From Echiichthys vipera (taxonomy: Eukaryota > Chordata > Actinopteri > Perciformes > Trachinidae): 64,000 nt of DNA. Within the stretch, counting starts at the first letter, position 1. The number at the start of each line of letters is the position of its first letter. A program made the position numbers and the translations under genes. Positions 12,001 to 20,830 of the stretch are shown in pieces. The notes below the pieces were generated by a model. That model was given only the letters and a program-made list of their open reading frames with translations. It made no database searches and was not told the origin of the DNA. The DNA is taken from NCBI GenBank assembly GCA_963691815.1, contig OY829654.1, positions 28,965,188 through 29,029,187 of the forward strand, written 5' to 3'.

Positions 12001-15000
12001 ATCTTACGTGACTCACCTTAAGCGAAGGCCATATGTGAAAGGGGATTTTCTTGTGCATGATGACATGCAGGAAACCGCCCTTCTCTTTGTACTGGACTCT
12101 GCTACACGAGGCCTCAATTTCCTCCTGCAACTGGCAGCTCCACTGCCGTCCATCTGAAAAATGAAAACATGCATACAGACATGTGGACTGGAAACAACAC
12201 AAATACTACAATTACAGCAAGGACCAGATATATGAGTCAATGTGGAGGGAGTTTAAACATGGGGTACCATGCAAACTCTTGAGACGGGTTCAAAGTTCAA
12301 TAAGACCTAACCCCAAATGTGACTGTGCCTGTTCTTCTTTTGTGACTGCATTTTAAAATGATTCAACTTCTATTCTTTTCAGTCATGTGCCACTGTAGTT
12401 TCTGGCTATGTTACATGCTTTACTTGGACTTACCCGGGAAGCACACATGGCAGTGTGTATCAGTGAAGGTTGTGTTGATATCCTCTATCCTCTGCACCCC
12501 CTCCCCGCAGCGGAGTCTGACAGTTACTTCGTTGACATTCTGCTTCCAGTCCACGAACACATCTGAAAAACACAGAGGAATGAACCGTCTAGCAAGAAGC
12601 ATTCGCCGAGGCCCAGGTAGTGTGAGTACAAACGGGCTGGCAACCTGGGGGAGAGGGAGGAGGGGACAAGTACCCTAAAGCCCGGGGCGTGGTGCGGAAG
12701 GACAGTGTGAGTGCGCCCAAAGAGTCGCAGAAGTTATGGGCATGCCTCATTGCATCGCGGCAGAAAAGGGGTGAACATTTGCATTTCCACCTGGGTGCCA
12801 ATTTTACACCACTGCTGATCGGAGCCGATAAATACCTGTGACTGCTGCGAGTCCAGTTTATTTATATAAAACATTTCATAAGACAGACGTGGACTAAATG
12901 TGCTTCACAATTAAAAAGCAAGAATGCAGAGACATTTGTTCCAGGACTGAATGCTTGTTATAAAGCTTGGATTATACTCCCGGATCGGACAGACAGCTGC
13001 GGACACCACAGACGTAGTAGTTCTGTTTATACGATCAGCTTGGGGGACATGCTTCACACACTCGTACAAGTCAGAGGGTTCACTTTTTTGGGACTGCATG
13101 CAGATGATCCACTCGGACTCCCGCAGGGAGGATGACGAATTTTACGCCAGACACGTGGACGCAGGAATTATAATTTCGCTTTAACCTGTCGACCTAAAGA
13201 TAAATACCAGATGTTAGTGGGGTTTTGTGTCCAGTGGGAAAGGGGCTTTAGGCTCAAGTGGGTCAGTCTAGGGCACTCTGACGCAGACTGAAGCAGACAG
13301 TTCAGTGATCTCAGCAATCACAAAAGGGACATCTAAAATTGTCCACACCACACAAACTGTACATCAAGTAAACAATAGCATAAGGGGAAATGATCCACTT
13401 ATATTAGAAAACATGCTACGCAGTGAGACACCCGCTTCTCACGGTAGAATCAAAAGTTGAAACTCAAGTCAAAAATATCCCAACAGGAAAAGCAAAACAC
13501 ATACCGTTTTCCATAGTGACCTCAAAGACATGGCAGTGATCGAAAACAAAGTATCATCCCATAAGCACAGTGAGCGCTAGATTTTTCTTCCAGCAGAAAC
13601 AGTCGTGTATGGATTAGGTCTTCAATAAGGACCCAAGAGCCTCGACTTCCCCACCGTCACTTCTTCACCCCCTCACCCCCCTCCCTCAAACTTAAACGCT
13701 CTAGAAAGGTCACAAGTAACACCCAATCCCCTCCAGCTGGTGACAGCCGCCTTTCCAGAGGAGCCTTACAAAAGTGCACTCCCATGACCGGGTAACACAT
13801 CACACTGACATTCAGGATACGGACACAGTATCAGCGCAAGTTAAATGGTCCAATAGAGATTCACATAGTTTATGCCAGAGAGTAAATTAATCATGGGAGG
13901 ATAAATAAACTGCATCTACTTTTTAATTAAAAAATCCAGTGCTTTATAAAGCCTTGAAACTATCATATTAGCTTGAGTCTTTATTCATCAATTACATTTT
14001 ATTCAAAATGTATCAAGACCTGTTAGGTGCACCACTCCACATATTGTTTATAAGTTAAAATTTCAAGTATAAAAAGTGATGGTAATCACAACAAAATACC
14101 TGCCATTGCCCACTTCTATTTGAAAATGATACTGAAAAATGTGCTTCTACTAATCTGATAATATGGGGCTGCCTCTAGCTCACCGCGGGAGTATGCGCCC
14201 CATATAGTCTCACTCCTTGGCAGCGGCCCAGATTCAAATATGACCTGTGGCCCTTCGCTGCGTGTCGACATGGAGGGGGAAAGCAGTGACGCTCGGTGCC
14301 TCAACATTGCAAGCACAGAGGCACGGGACACCCTCTTCAGGGAGGAGTAGTTTGAAAATATGGATGTCAACGAGCTAGAAGCTTGTTTCAGTGAGCCGTG
14401 CGTTCGTCCTCAGAAAAACCCACTGGAGTGGTGGAAGTCCAACGGGCACCGTACAAAAAACTGAGCATTGTGTCAAAGCAGCACCTGCTGGTACCTGCCA
14501 CCTCTGTGCCAGCAGAGCGCCTGTCCTCCACAGAGGGGCTGATCATTAACAGAATGTGGATGTAATTACATTTTTGTAAGTAAACAATGTTTTGAAGTTG
14601 TGGAAAAAATATCCTTAAAGTGTTAACTGTGACTGTTTTGATTGAGAATAAGCATTAGGTGTTGGGTAGGCTGTATAACTGTGCATCATTGCTCCTGCAG
14701 GAAGAGGAGTTGCGTTCTTAAAATAGATTTTAAAAAATGTGTACTCATTGGTCCTCGAGGAATTTATGCAATCCCTCAGTGCTTGAATTAACTACACAGG
14801 CCCAGCCCTGCTCTACATGCACTGTTATTGTTAAGGAAAAAAAATCTTACTACTGGCTTTTACACGTCTACAAAAAATGCCCAGTATAGATGAATTGGTG
14901 AAATTGTTCTTCAAAATCGGTTTAATAACAAAGAAAGGGTTTCTCTTTTAGCATCTAAACACAGTGTGATAATAGGTATTAGGACTTTAAAGAGAATTGC

Positions 15001-17389
15001 GTCTGTTCGGAAGGAGAAACCACACAAAATTGGAAGAGGTGGCCGCATTCGTGCAAATAGAAATAGCTGGTAATGGACAGACACAAGGGTACCGATGGTT
15101 ACACCTGTGAGCAATACAGAGAGCATAAGCTGCATACGCTGTAAATCACCAGCATCATTTAACATTGCTATGACCACTTTTTGTCTTATCATGGATGAAT
15201 TACACCTACCTATTATACATGCTCATTATAGAGACTCAATCCGACAGTCTGACACTGTGCCGTGAAGTGAAAGTGAAACTACAGTTCTAAATATACCGTC
15301 AGCTATAGTCAAAGAAAGATACTTACAAACCCATTTATGATATAACAACAAAACATTTAATAAGAGGCCCGTATCAGTGATCATAAATCCCATCACTCAG
15401 TTATCTGCTGTGTGGCTGCGGGCAGCGCTGCACTCACATGCACCCGCCGCTGTCCTGTGTCAGGCGCTTGCCACCCAGAAGGACAGGGTTTATTATTCCC
15501 ACAACTTAATAGTGATAATAAAATTAATAAATAGTACAAGAGTGTACTGGCAAATTGATTTAGCAATTCACCTTTATCGATAGATGTGGGGGGATAAATC
15601 TGTTATGAAGAGGTGCTCTGCTTTTGTAACCCAAACAAGTCTCGCAGACTTTAATCTTATCGCAGCGTGACTGTTGCTCAATAAGGAAACAGAAAGGTCT
15701 AAGAAAACGTCAGGTGACTCAGAGCAAAGCGGCTCATATTGCACTTCAATGTACACTCCGGTCCAATCAATGCGTGTCAATCTCTCCTGGCTGTAAATGG
15801 ACAGGCTGACTGCATCCGTCCTTGTTTTTGTCAGGGATGTTAATGCGATAGTGAACATTTCTGACCTGTTTGTATAGCCACTGCGACCCGGCTCTAACAT
15901 CCTACCCCACCAGACATGCCACCAGGTGTCACTACACAGTTCTTAAATCAAGGACATTATCAAAACAAGGTATGGTACTGTATCAAGCTATGGTAGCTTG
16001 GGATTCACATTCAAGTACACTAAGGGCGCACTCACACTGTCCTTCCGTACCGTTTTTTCAGCTGCGTTTGAGCAGTGTGAGTGCACCCGCTCCGCGCATA
16101 ACTGCACACAGCGGGCCGTCCACGGCCCGCCTGAGAGAGGTGGGCTTTTGTAGAGACCGTTTGCACATGTACGAGCACAAGCGTGCGCACGTGTACGAGC
16201 ATGATGCCTGCGGCGGTTCTGACTTCATTTATGTGCGCCTGTTTGGACATAGAAGTTAGAAGGACGGACCATGCGCGGACATTTGACAACAACAACAATG
16301 GCGGTGAAAGGTTCACGTTGGTGTGTACCTAAAGCCCGGGGCGCGGTGCGGAAGGACAGTGTGAGTGCGCCCTAACAAGCTAACTTTGAAGAACAGTGAA
16401 AAAACCTGTAAAATGTGCCTGTAAAAACATTTGGTACATTTTCTTTTCTTTTATATTTTTATTTATCGTGTATGTTGTAAGTTTCAGTTCCTGGTATATT
16501 TAATGCTAGTTAATTTAGTCATATTAATATGTATAAGTGGAAATGAATAATATGTTTGCAAGAGAAAATAGGCAGTTAAGTTTTTCTAATTGAAAGATTA
16601 TTCTGCTTCTTATTAATTGTCTTGTTTTATGTTTTGTGCGGACACCAGAGATGATGTTCTGCATCAGCTAAATAGGGCGGCAGCAGCTCAGTCCATAGGT
16701 GACTTGGCTGGGAACTGGAGGGTCGCTGATTCGAGTCCCTGTGTGGACCATGAATGGAGGGTGGACTGGTGGCTGGAGAGGTGCCAGTTCATCTCCTGGG
16801 CACTGCTGAGGTGCTGTTGAGCAAAGCACCGAGCCCCCAACTGCTCGGGGCGCCGGTCACTGGCAGCCCCCTCGCTCTAACATCTCTCCATTAGTTGCAT
16901 GTATATAGGTCCTGTCTGTGCATGTGTGTGTATTTCGGGCCTGTGTGTGTGTAAAATGAAAAAATAGAGTGAAAATTGAATTTCCCCATTGCGGGATGAA
17001 TAAAGGAATTCTTCTTCTTTCTTCTAAATACTAAATCCTACACTGCAGTGTAGCTATAATGTGTTATTTCACTTGAATTTTTTGAATAACAATCAAACCC
17101 AATAAATATCAGCATATTAAACAATCGCAAATGTATAAGCTGCACACACTTAGCCACGCTTACCTTTCTTGACCTCTGCAATAACTCCTTCTACCGCTGC
17201 AGCAGCTGCCGCCGTCGCCCTTTTGGCCTCTCTGCTCTCCTGGTTGGCCCTGTCCTTTTGCTTCTTCTTACTGGTACTGGAGGACACGTCTGAGCTGTTC
17301 TCCCTGCCGCCGCCTCCTCTCTGCTGAGCCCCGCCGCGACGACCCACTGTCTCGTTACCAGCCGCACCGCTGCCACCGCTGCTGGCCAT
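1..17389 (-). CDS. usp19: Ubiquitin carboxyl-terminal hydrolase 19, 23 exons, 3' end outside window
   Basis: Cysteine-protease deubiquitinase; vertebrate USP19 acts in ER-associated degradation and cytosolic protein quality control. The 23 coding exons join in frame (4153 nt, about 1384 residues): 17389-17164, 12562-12434, 12153-12017, 11779-11183, 9343-8998, 8724-8568, 8460-8389, 7801-7686, 6661-6423, 6178-5986, 4680-4547, 4351-4193, 3937-3827, 3707-3597, 3438-3337, 3223-3083, 2984-2866, 2778-2635, 2356-1968, 1865-1761, 850-634, 387-235, 56-1. Domain order: basic KKKQKDRANQES motif; CS domain 1 (about 76-163); long K/E/P/S-rich linker (164-478); CS domain 2 (479-593); USP Cys box GLVNLGNTCFMNSVIQSL with catalytic Cys about residue 717; MYND finger (about 991-1044); second USP half. 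The His box and any C-terminal membrane anchor are not in the window. ATG 17389 has a purine at -3 and G at +4; an in-frame TGA lies 46 codons upstream. Confidence 0.96.
235..387 (-). CDS. usp19: usp19 coding exon 22 (USP second zinc pair)
   Basis: Encodes YCPKCQQHREASKQLLLWRL and LKRFSFRSFIWRDKINDM. CPKC is the second zinc pair of the fingers; LKRFSF is a conserved USP strand. Confidence 0.97.
634..850 (-). CDS. usp19: usp19 coding exon 21 (USP second half)
   Basis: Encodes LELVWKNNERLKEYVLVSSK and RAGHFTLEQCLNLFTKPEVL, ending in EEAW split across the intron. Confidence 0.96.
908..1697. repeat. Possible old hAT-type transposon remnant
   Basis: The left side reads TAGGGCTGTGCGATGTGAGG and the right side ends ...ACAACCCTA, an imperfect inverted end pair typical of fish hAT relics. 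About 50 bp inside (1309-1368) resembles 15218-15275. No 8-bp target duplication is visible. Confidence 0.3.
1761..1865 (-). CDS. usp19: usp19 coding exon 20
   Basis: Encodes VTGYQHPSESASGHASQFYI and DSNNKEQRLDEK, where the second half of the USP domain resumes. Confidence 0.94.
1968..2356 (-). CDS. usp19: usp19 coding exon 19 (Ser/Pro-rich USP insert)
   Basis: Starts FSVNVFQPPFQSGR, matching the mammalian junction, then a 110-codon Ser/Glu/Pro-rich segment of low conservation, ending KAVRPE before GTAGTA. Confidence 0.92.
2635..2778 (-). CDS. usp19: usp19 coding exon 18 (MYND end)
   Basis: Encodes VCQRTHWPSHKGLCRP, supplying the last Cys, His and Cys ligands, then PFLVSVPESRLSYARL. Splicing at 2866/2778 makes a CAA codon and preserves the MYND spacing. 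Confidence 0.94.
2866..2984 (-). CDS. usp19: usp19 coding exon 17 (MYND zinc finger, first part)
   Basis: Encodes SKCAACLKPPVSEEDKLKRC and TRCYRVGYCNQ. Two CxxC pairs and the YC of a MYND finger inserted in the USP domain. Confidence 0.96.
3083..3223 (-). CDS. usp19: usp19 coding exon 16
   Basis: Encodes KNRFQRMFLPSHSLD and AKERVVLLRVQQ, directly preceding the MYND finger as in the mammalian protein. Confidence 0.95.
3337..3438 (-). CDS. usp19: usp19 coding exon 15
   Basis: 34 codons: FLVSVSKENSSTAEVLES and VKPENLRLAE. Acceptor CTCAAG, donor GTTTGA (non-consensus +3 to +6). Confidence 0.94.
3597..3707 (-). CDS. usp19: usp19 coding exon 14 (USP domain)
   Basis: Encodes VSITFDPFLYLPVPLPQKQK and VFYFAKEPHKKPIK, near-identical to mammalian USP19. 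Confidence 0.96.
3827..3937 (-). CDS. usp19: usp19 coding exon 13 (USP domain)
   Basis: Encodes VVAEEAWQRHKMRNDSFIVD and FKSKLVCPTCSK. The CPTC pair is the first half of the USP fingers zinc site. Confidence 0.96.
4193..4351 (-). CDS. usp19: usp19 coding exon 12 (USP domain, QHDAQEF box)
   Basis: Encodes FTGYAQHDAQEFMAFLLDGL, the USP Q/D box, and NKPYTETVDSDGR. The donor GTGGCT is weaker than its neighbours. Confidence 0.95.
4547..4680 (-). CDS. usp19: usp19 coding exon 11 (USP domain)
   Basis: Encodes DRAFEAEINCNNPLGTGGRL and LLRALWKGTHHAFQPSKLK, a conserved USP core helix region. Confidence 0.96.
5081..5731 (-). mobile_element. Harbinger-like element, copy A
   Basis: Left end GGGCGCACTCACACTGTCC preceded by TAA; right end GGACAGTGTGAGCCCGCCC followed by TTT. 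The minus strand has a remnant ORF starting KGSRWCDAEV (Myb/SANT-like). It contains a 33-bp fold-back (5192-5224 with 5247-5279). Confidence 0.75.
5986..6178 (-). CDS. usp19: usp19 coding exon 10 (USP Cys box, catalytic Cys)
   Basis: Contains an acidic run, then VCLPGFTGLVNLGNTCFMNS, the cysteine box of the C19 peptidase family. The catalytic Cys codon is TGC, read from plus positions 6049-6047. Confidence 0.97.
6423..6661 (-). CDS. usp19: usp19 coding exon 9 (linker CS2 to USP domain)
   Basis: Encodes AVGGAKVAVPSSPS, then a Pro/Lys-rich stretch and GLDTVASRTVSEHVAITKPE. This corresponds to the mammalian linker in order and spacing. Donor GTGAGC. Confidence 0.94.
6662..7685. other. usp19 intron
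   Basis: AT-rich, no exon. 7375-7480 has repeat-like sequence that I could not assign to a family. Confidence 0.4.
7686..7801 (-). CDS. usp19: usp19 coding exon 8 (end of CS domain 2)
   Basis: Encodes NLIQPEQCSYSFTPSRLDIT and KRHSQRWGGLEAP, matching the conserved end of CS2. Confidence 0.95.
8389..8460 (-). CDS. usp19: usp19 coding exon 7 (CS domain 2)
   Basis: 72 bp between TTTCACAG and GTAAGT. Encodes DTNFLRLHSDCGPNTVFKWQ, the middle of the second CS domain. Confidence 0.95.
8568..8724 (-). CDS. usp19: usp19 coding exon 6 (CS domain 2)
   Basis: Encodes EPMVNLQFVKNDSYEKG and FREQDFTLIFQT, very close to mammalian USP19 CS domain 2. Confidence 0.96.
8998..9343 (-). CDS. usp19: usp19 coding exon 5 (linker before CS domain 2)
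   Basis: Encodes a Gln/Glu/Ser-rich segment (VAEKHNQSSDRSG ... PPLEVKQQE) between CTGATTCAG and a GTTAGT donor. It is disordered-looking and phase-compatible with both neighbours. Confidence 0.88.
9431..10027 (-). mobile_element. Harbinger-like element, copy B
   Basis: Inverted ends flanked by TAA on both sides (9428-9430 and 10028-10030), matching the TWA target preference of PIF/Harbinger. The minus strand has KGSRWCDAEVECLLQIWSDE. Confidence 0.78.
10483..11086 (-). mobile_element. Harbinger-like element, copy C
   Basis: Same ends; flanks TAA (left) and TTA (right). It lies 97 bp from usp19 coding exon 4. The Myb-like ORF is degraded. Confidence 0.75.
11183..11779 (-). CDS. usp19: usp19 coding exon 4 (low-complexity linker)
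   Basis: 199 in-frame codons rich in Lys, Glu, Pro, Ser, Thr and Gly, with no recognised fold. It begins SNKKEKEAVPTETKKDKE and ends NKTQ before GTGAGA. It extends the linker between the two CS domains far beyond the mammalian length. Confidence 0.88.
11877..11915. repeat. Near-perfect 19-bp inverted repeat with 1-bp loop
   Basis: GTCACTCGTAACCAAAGTG, one A, then its exact reverse complement. In the usp19 intron between coding exons 3 and 4. Function unknown. Confidence 0.85.
12017..12153 (-). CDS. usp19: usp19 coding exon 3 (CS domain 1, second half)
   Basis: Encodes DGRQWSCQLQEEIEASCSRV and HKKIPFHIWPSLK, ending at a consensus GTGAGT donor. It completes the first CS domain. Confidence 0.94.
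12434..12562 (-). CDS. usp19: usp19 coding exon 2 (CS domain 1, first half)
   Basis: Flanked by TTTTTCAG and GTAAGT. Encodes DVFVDWKQNVNEVTVRLR and FTDTHCHVCFP, matching the beta-strands of the first CHORD/SGT1 (CS) domain of USP19. A Harbinger-like fragment ends only 28 bp upstream of the acceptor. Confidence 0.94.
12591..12718. mobile_element. Harbinger-like fragment, copy D
   Basis: Only the terminal 128 bp of the family, ending GGACAGTGTGAGTGCGCCC. It begins 28 bp upstream (in transcription sense) of the usp19 coding exon 2 acceptor. Confidence 0.7.
12719..16020. other. usp19 intron, mostly non-coding
   Basis: No host exon in 3.3 kb. 13200-14050 shows nothing recognisable. 14100-15300 contains a decayed hAT transposon (listed separately). 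12850-12920 resembles a SINE tail. Confidence 0.5.
14100..15300 (+). pseudogene. Decayed hAT transposase C-terminus
   Basis: At about 14410-14565 the plus strand reads NPLEWWKSNGH, then, after a frameshift, LSIVSKQHLLVPATSVPAER and LSSTEGLIINR. This is the hAT-family dimerisation (hATC) pattern of W-W, PATSVPSER and the S-T-G motif. No open frame remains. The element's ends are uncertain. Confidence 0.65.
16024..16372. mobile_element. Harbinger-like element, copy E (short, internally deleted)
   Basis: Both ends intact and flanked by TAA at 16021-16023 and 16373-16375. At 349 bp it has lost most of the Myb-like ORF seen in longer copies. Confidence 0.78.
16675..17028 (+). mobile_element. tRNA-like SINE, copy 1
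   Basis: Starts GGGCGGCAGCAGCTCAGTCC with an A-box-like CAGCTCAGTCCATAGG and a B-box-like GATTCGAGTCC about 40 bp later, a conserved body, and a tail ending in TTCTTCTT repeats. The same body occurs at 28588 and 45186. Confidence 0.75.
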
Positions 17390-17554
17390 CTTCAGGCACT
17401 TGGCACTGACAGGCCGCCCGTCGCCGGAATCACTACCGCTGCTGGGGTCTGGATCTGAGGTGTGCCTCTTCTTGCCCGGCCCGGCTATCTTGGCGATGAT
17501 ACTGGTCTGAACTCTCCCAGAACAGAATCAGGAAGGCTACGTAGGGAGGGGGAC
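17164..17554 (-). CDS. usp19: usp19 exon 2: 5' UTR end and start codon (coding 17164-17389)
   Basis: Acceptor AG at 17556-17555 and donor GT at 17163-17162. Translation from ATG 17389 gives a Gly/Ala/Arg-rich N-terminus, then SKKKQKDRANQES, which is nearly identical to the start of mammalian USP19, then an Ala-rich run. The frame stays open upstream of the ATG to a TGA at 17528-17530, without another ATG. Confidence 0.88.
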
Positions 17555-19735
17555 CTGAGGCAAAGGGCAGAGAGACATTCAACAGTCAGGTGGGGAGAAT
17601 AAGTATTGTATTGTATAAGTATTATAACAGCCTGGTCATTTACACATTTACACACTTATTTTATCTTTCTATTTCAAATTTCTCATATTTACTTGTTAAC
17701 CTATTTTTAATATTACCTCTATTTTTTTATCTTAAATTATTGTTCTGTGTTGTTCTGTTATTGTTCTGTTATTGTTATGTAAATGTTATTGTTATTGTTA
17801 TGTTTAGGTTTGTCCTGTTAAATGTTTGGAAACTGTGAGCAAAGCATAAGCCGGAGTCAAATTCTCTGTATGTCCAACATACTTAGCAATAAACCTGATT
17901 CTGATTCTGATTCTGTTCTGATTCATGACAACAACAATCTGACACCAGTGTGTGTAGGTGTGGGTGTATGCGTGTGAGTGTGTGTATGTGTGTATGCGTG
18001 ACTGTGTGACTGTGTGACTGTGTGTATGCCTGTCTGTGTGTATGCCTGTCTGTATGCGTGTCTGTGTGACACCAAGACTTAACTGAGGACAAGATGCCTA
18101 TATTATGTTTGCACACAGATGGAGGGATGGAAGAAGGTTGTTCACTGTTTAAAGCTAATTGTGATATTTCACATAACTGTGGACCTGATTGTTGGTCTCT
18201 GCTGATCGTGGTGGTGCTTGCTGCCGTGGTCCTGTGTGCTGGTCCCTGCTGATGGTGGTGATGCCTGCTGCCCTGGTCCTGTGTGCAGGTCTCTGCTGAT
18301 CGTGGTGGTGCCTACTGACGCTTCCTGCTACTTCAATAACTATTAGTCATTTATTCTGTCACTACTTTTATAAATTATAAAATCTGTAGCCATAAAAACA
18401 CCATCAGTGGTATGTCTTGCTGTATCGTAGCTGCTATTGCCCCTACTCATCATTTTGTCATAATTATTTTCATTTTCATGTTCTGTCACCTTGGATGTGC
18501 GTGTTCCTGCTGTTCTGCTATGCAGACTGCCATAACATGTGGGTCATGTTCACATTACTATAGATATTGTTATAGTTACTGTTACTCGCTGGCTGCTTGC
18601 ATCTCTGGAAGTGTGTCAGTCTCTCTGTCTTTAGTCTATCTTTGTGTTTCTCTCTTTCTCTCTCCTTTTCTTCCTCCCCAACCGGTCAAGACAGATGGCC
18701 GTCCTCCACAGAGCTGGGTCTGTCTGACGTTCCTGCCTGTTATAGGGAAGGTTTACGTTGCCACCGTACTCTATGGGGGAATTGTTGGGTCTTTACCTAC
18801 TCTGTAAAGTGTCCTGAGATAACTTTGGTTATGATTTGACACTATAAATAAAATTGAATTGAAAATTGAATTGAATAACTACAACAATGCTTAAGGGACA
18901 TTATGGCTTACAAAAGGATGCATAACAGAAGAACAGGACATTAACGGAACCTAAACGGACGTTGAGCCTTGCCTCATTTCCTTAGCATAGCAACAGCTTG
19001 GACAGTCAAATGACAAACAAAAGACAGCAGCTACACCAGCCATCTTATCCGTCCGTTCATTAAAGCGTATTTACTCAAACATAAGTGACGTTTAATAAGC
19101 TAGAAAGCCCGTTTAACATTGCAGGCTTCCCCGGCTCCGGGGCGGTTAGCATGGTAACCTTAACTGGTAAGTTATCCAGCCCAACGCAGGGGTTCGTTTA
19201 TTTTAAGGCACACGTGTTGTGGACTATCATGTGCATGTCGGTATGAGACATAAGTTACATTCCCCTGTAGCGTTAAGCTAACGTTATTTTTTTTACGTAT
19301 TGTCAACCCCATTTAATGGCTTAAGCTAATTGTCTTTAGTGAGCAAGATGCTAATGTTTGTGTTGTACCTAGCCACACCGTACACACACAGCCACGCTAA
19401 GGAGTACTACTGGGGTATAAATAGCCTCTGAAATAGCCGTGTTGGATTTAATTACTAGAATAATTAGTATTACATAACACAGAAGGGACTTTAAAGCTCG
19501 TTCTTCACTACACTTGAGCTCCAATCTCCCACCAGAGCGCAGGACAGGCCACACTATTAAGCGCTCCTACGGTCTTCGGGAAGCTAATGTCATTAGCCAC
19601 ATCAAGCTAACGCTCGCTGACATCAAACGGTTGACATGTCTACACAACCCGACACACCGTGACATCCCGCCGCACCCGAAGCTCTCACGGGGTTAAACGC
19701 CATGTTTAACACTGACATTAAAACGGGACACTTAC
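17555..19735 (-). other. usp19 first intron
   Basis: Holds an AT-rich stretch, a CTGATT tandem tail (17894-17920), TGTG-rich sequence (17940-18065) and an L2-type LINE 3' end (18190-18880). No exon seen. Confidence 0.6.
18190..18880 (+). mobile_element. L2-type LINE 3' end
   Basis: Shares with 22.2, 39.8 and 57.2 kb the blocks CTCTGCTGATCGTGGTGG, CCGTCCTCCACAGAGCTGGG, AAGTGTCCTGAGATAACTTT and the ATAAAATTGAATTGAA tail. 5'-truncated, no reverse transcriptase. Confidence 0.75.
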
Positions 19736-19915
19736 GGGGCTTCAAACTGGCGAGACTTGAATTCCGTTCCCGGCACACAATGGCTCCCGCTGCTTCTCCC
19801 CGGCTGCTGAGCTCCTTCACGGCCGCGGGCCGCCCGCACTCGATGCCCCGCAGTCCACGGTGTTTCTGGAATATTCCTTCCTTTATCCCGGACCCATTTC
19901 TGGAACTTTAAACTG
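19736..19915 (-). other. usp19: usp19 non-coding first exon (5' UTR)
   Basis: A textbook donor (GCCCC|GTAAGT, GT at 19735-19734) sits in CpG-rich sequence upstream of the acceptor at 17555. There is no ATG in frame with the coding exon. The 5' boundary is a guess, as the transcription start cannot be read. Confidence 0.55.
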
Positions 19916-20100
19916 TTTGTTTTATTAAGAGATTCAAACGAAAGAGAGCAACTGCAAACGGCTCAGTCCGTTAGTATCATCCGGTGTCTGCGGGGAGACG
20001 TTAAGTCCTACGGTACTTTGTTTGGGACAAATTCACTGCCGCCCGGTGTTGTGAGTGCGCGCACAGGCCACTTCCTGGCTGGCGCGTTCACGTGATCTGT
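19780..20100 (-). promoter_or_regulatory. usp19: Probable usp19 CpG-rich promoter
   Basis: Local CpG density is far above the surrounding AT-rich DNA. Possible sites: an ETS-like ACTTCCTG at 20070-20077 (CAGGAAGT on the minus strand) and a CACGTG E-box at 20089-20094. No TATA box at a plausible distance. A GT microsatellite abuts the distal side. Confidence 0.5.
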
Positions 20101-20115
20101 AGCTCTTCCTCTACC

Positions 20116-20380
20116 ACTGTCTGTCTGTCTGTCTCTGTGTGTGTGTGTGTGTGTGTGTCTGTCGCTCCTTTTTGTTTGTGAGTGTGTGTGTGTGTGTCAC
20201 TGTCCGTCTGTCTGTCTGTCTCTTCTTTTGTCTATGTCCATGCTGTGTGTGTGTGTGTGTGTGTGTGTGTGTCTGTCGCTTCTTTTTGTGTGTGTCTGTC
20301 TGTGTGTGTGTCTGTCTGTCTCTGAGTGTGTGTCTGTGTGTCTGTCTGTCTGTTTGTCTCTTCTTTTTTCTATGTCCATG

Positions 20381-20455
<75 letters not shown>

Positions 20456-20675
20456 TGTCTGTCTGTCTGTCACCCTCAATTCAATTCAATCCACTTTATT
20501 GGCATGAATGTCACAAATACAATGTTGCCAAACCATAAAGACCCAATGAAACAAAACAACAATACATTTCATGTAATAAATAATAAAAAACATGTATGTG
20601 TGTTTGTGGGTGTGTATGTGTGTGTCTGCCTGTCGCTTCTTTTTTCTATGTCCATGATCTGTTTGTGTATATGTG

Positions 20676-20706
<31 letters not shown>

Positions 20707-20830
20707 CTGTCTGTCTCCCTCAATTCAATTCAATTCAATCCGCTTTATTGGCATGAATGAATATCTCAAATAATGTTACCAACCCATAAAGACCCAATGA
20801 AACAAAACAACAATACATTTCATGTAATAA
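20116..20830. repeat. Compound GT/CTGT microsatellite with tandem larger units
   Basis: (GT)n and (CTGT)n runs broken by recurring TTCTATGTCCATG blocks (about 20232, 20367, 20645). A roughly 110-bp block CCACTTTATTGGCATGAATG ... ATTTCATGTAATAAATAATA occurs twice (20476 and 20717). Abuts the usp19 promoter. Confidence 0.85.

Noticed and set aside
16675..16760. tRNA gene (A and B box-like sequences)
   Set aside because: The same sequence recurs at 28.6 and 45.2 kb with a shared non-tRNA body and TTC tail, so it is a SINE head. No cloverleaf was apparent.
20141..20507. CRISPR-like array of regularly spaced repeats
   Set aside because: Spacing comes from tandem microsatellite units in a vertebrate genome; no unique spacers.
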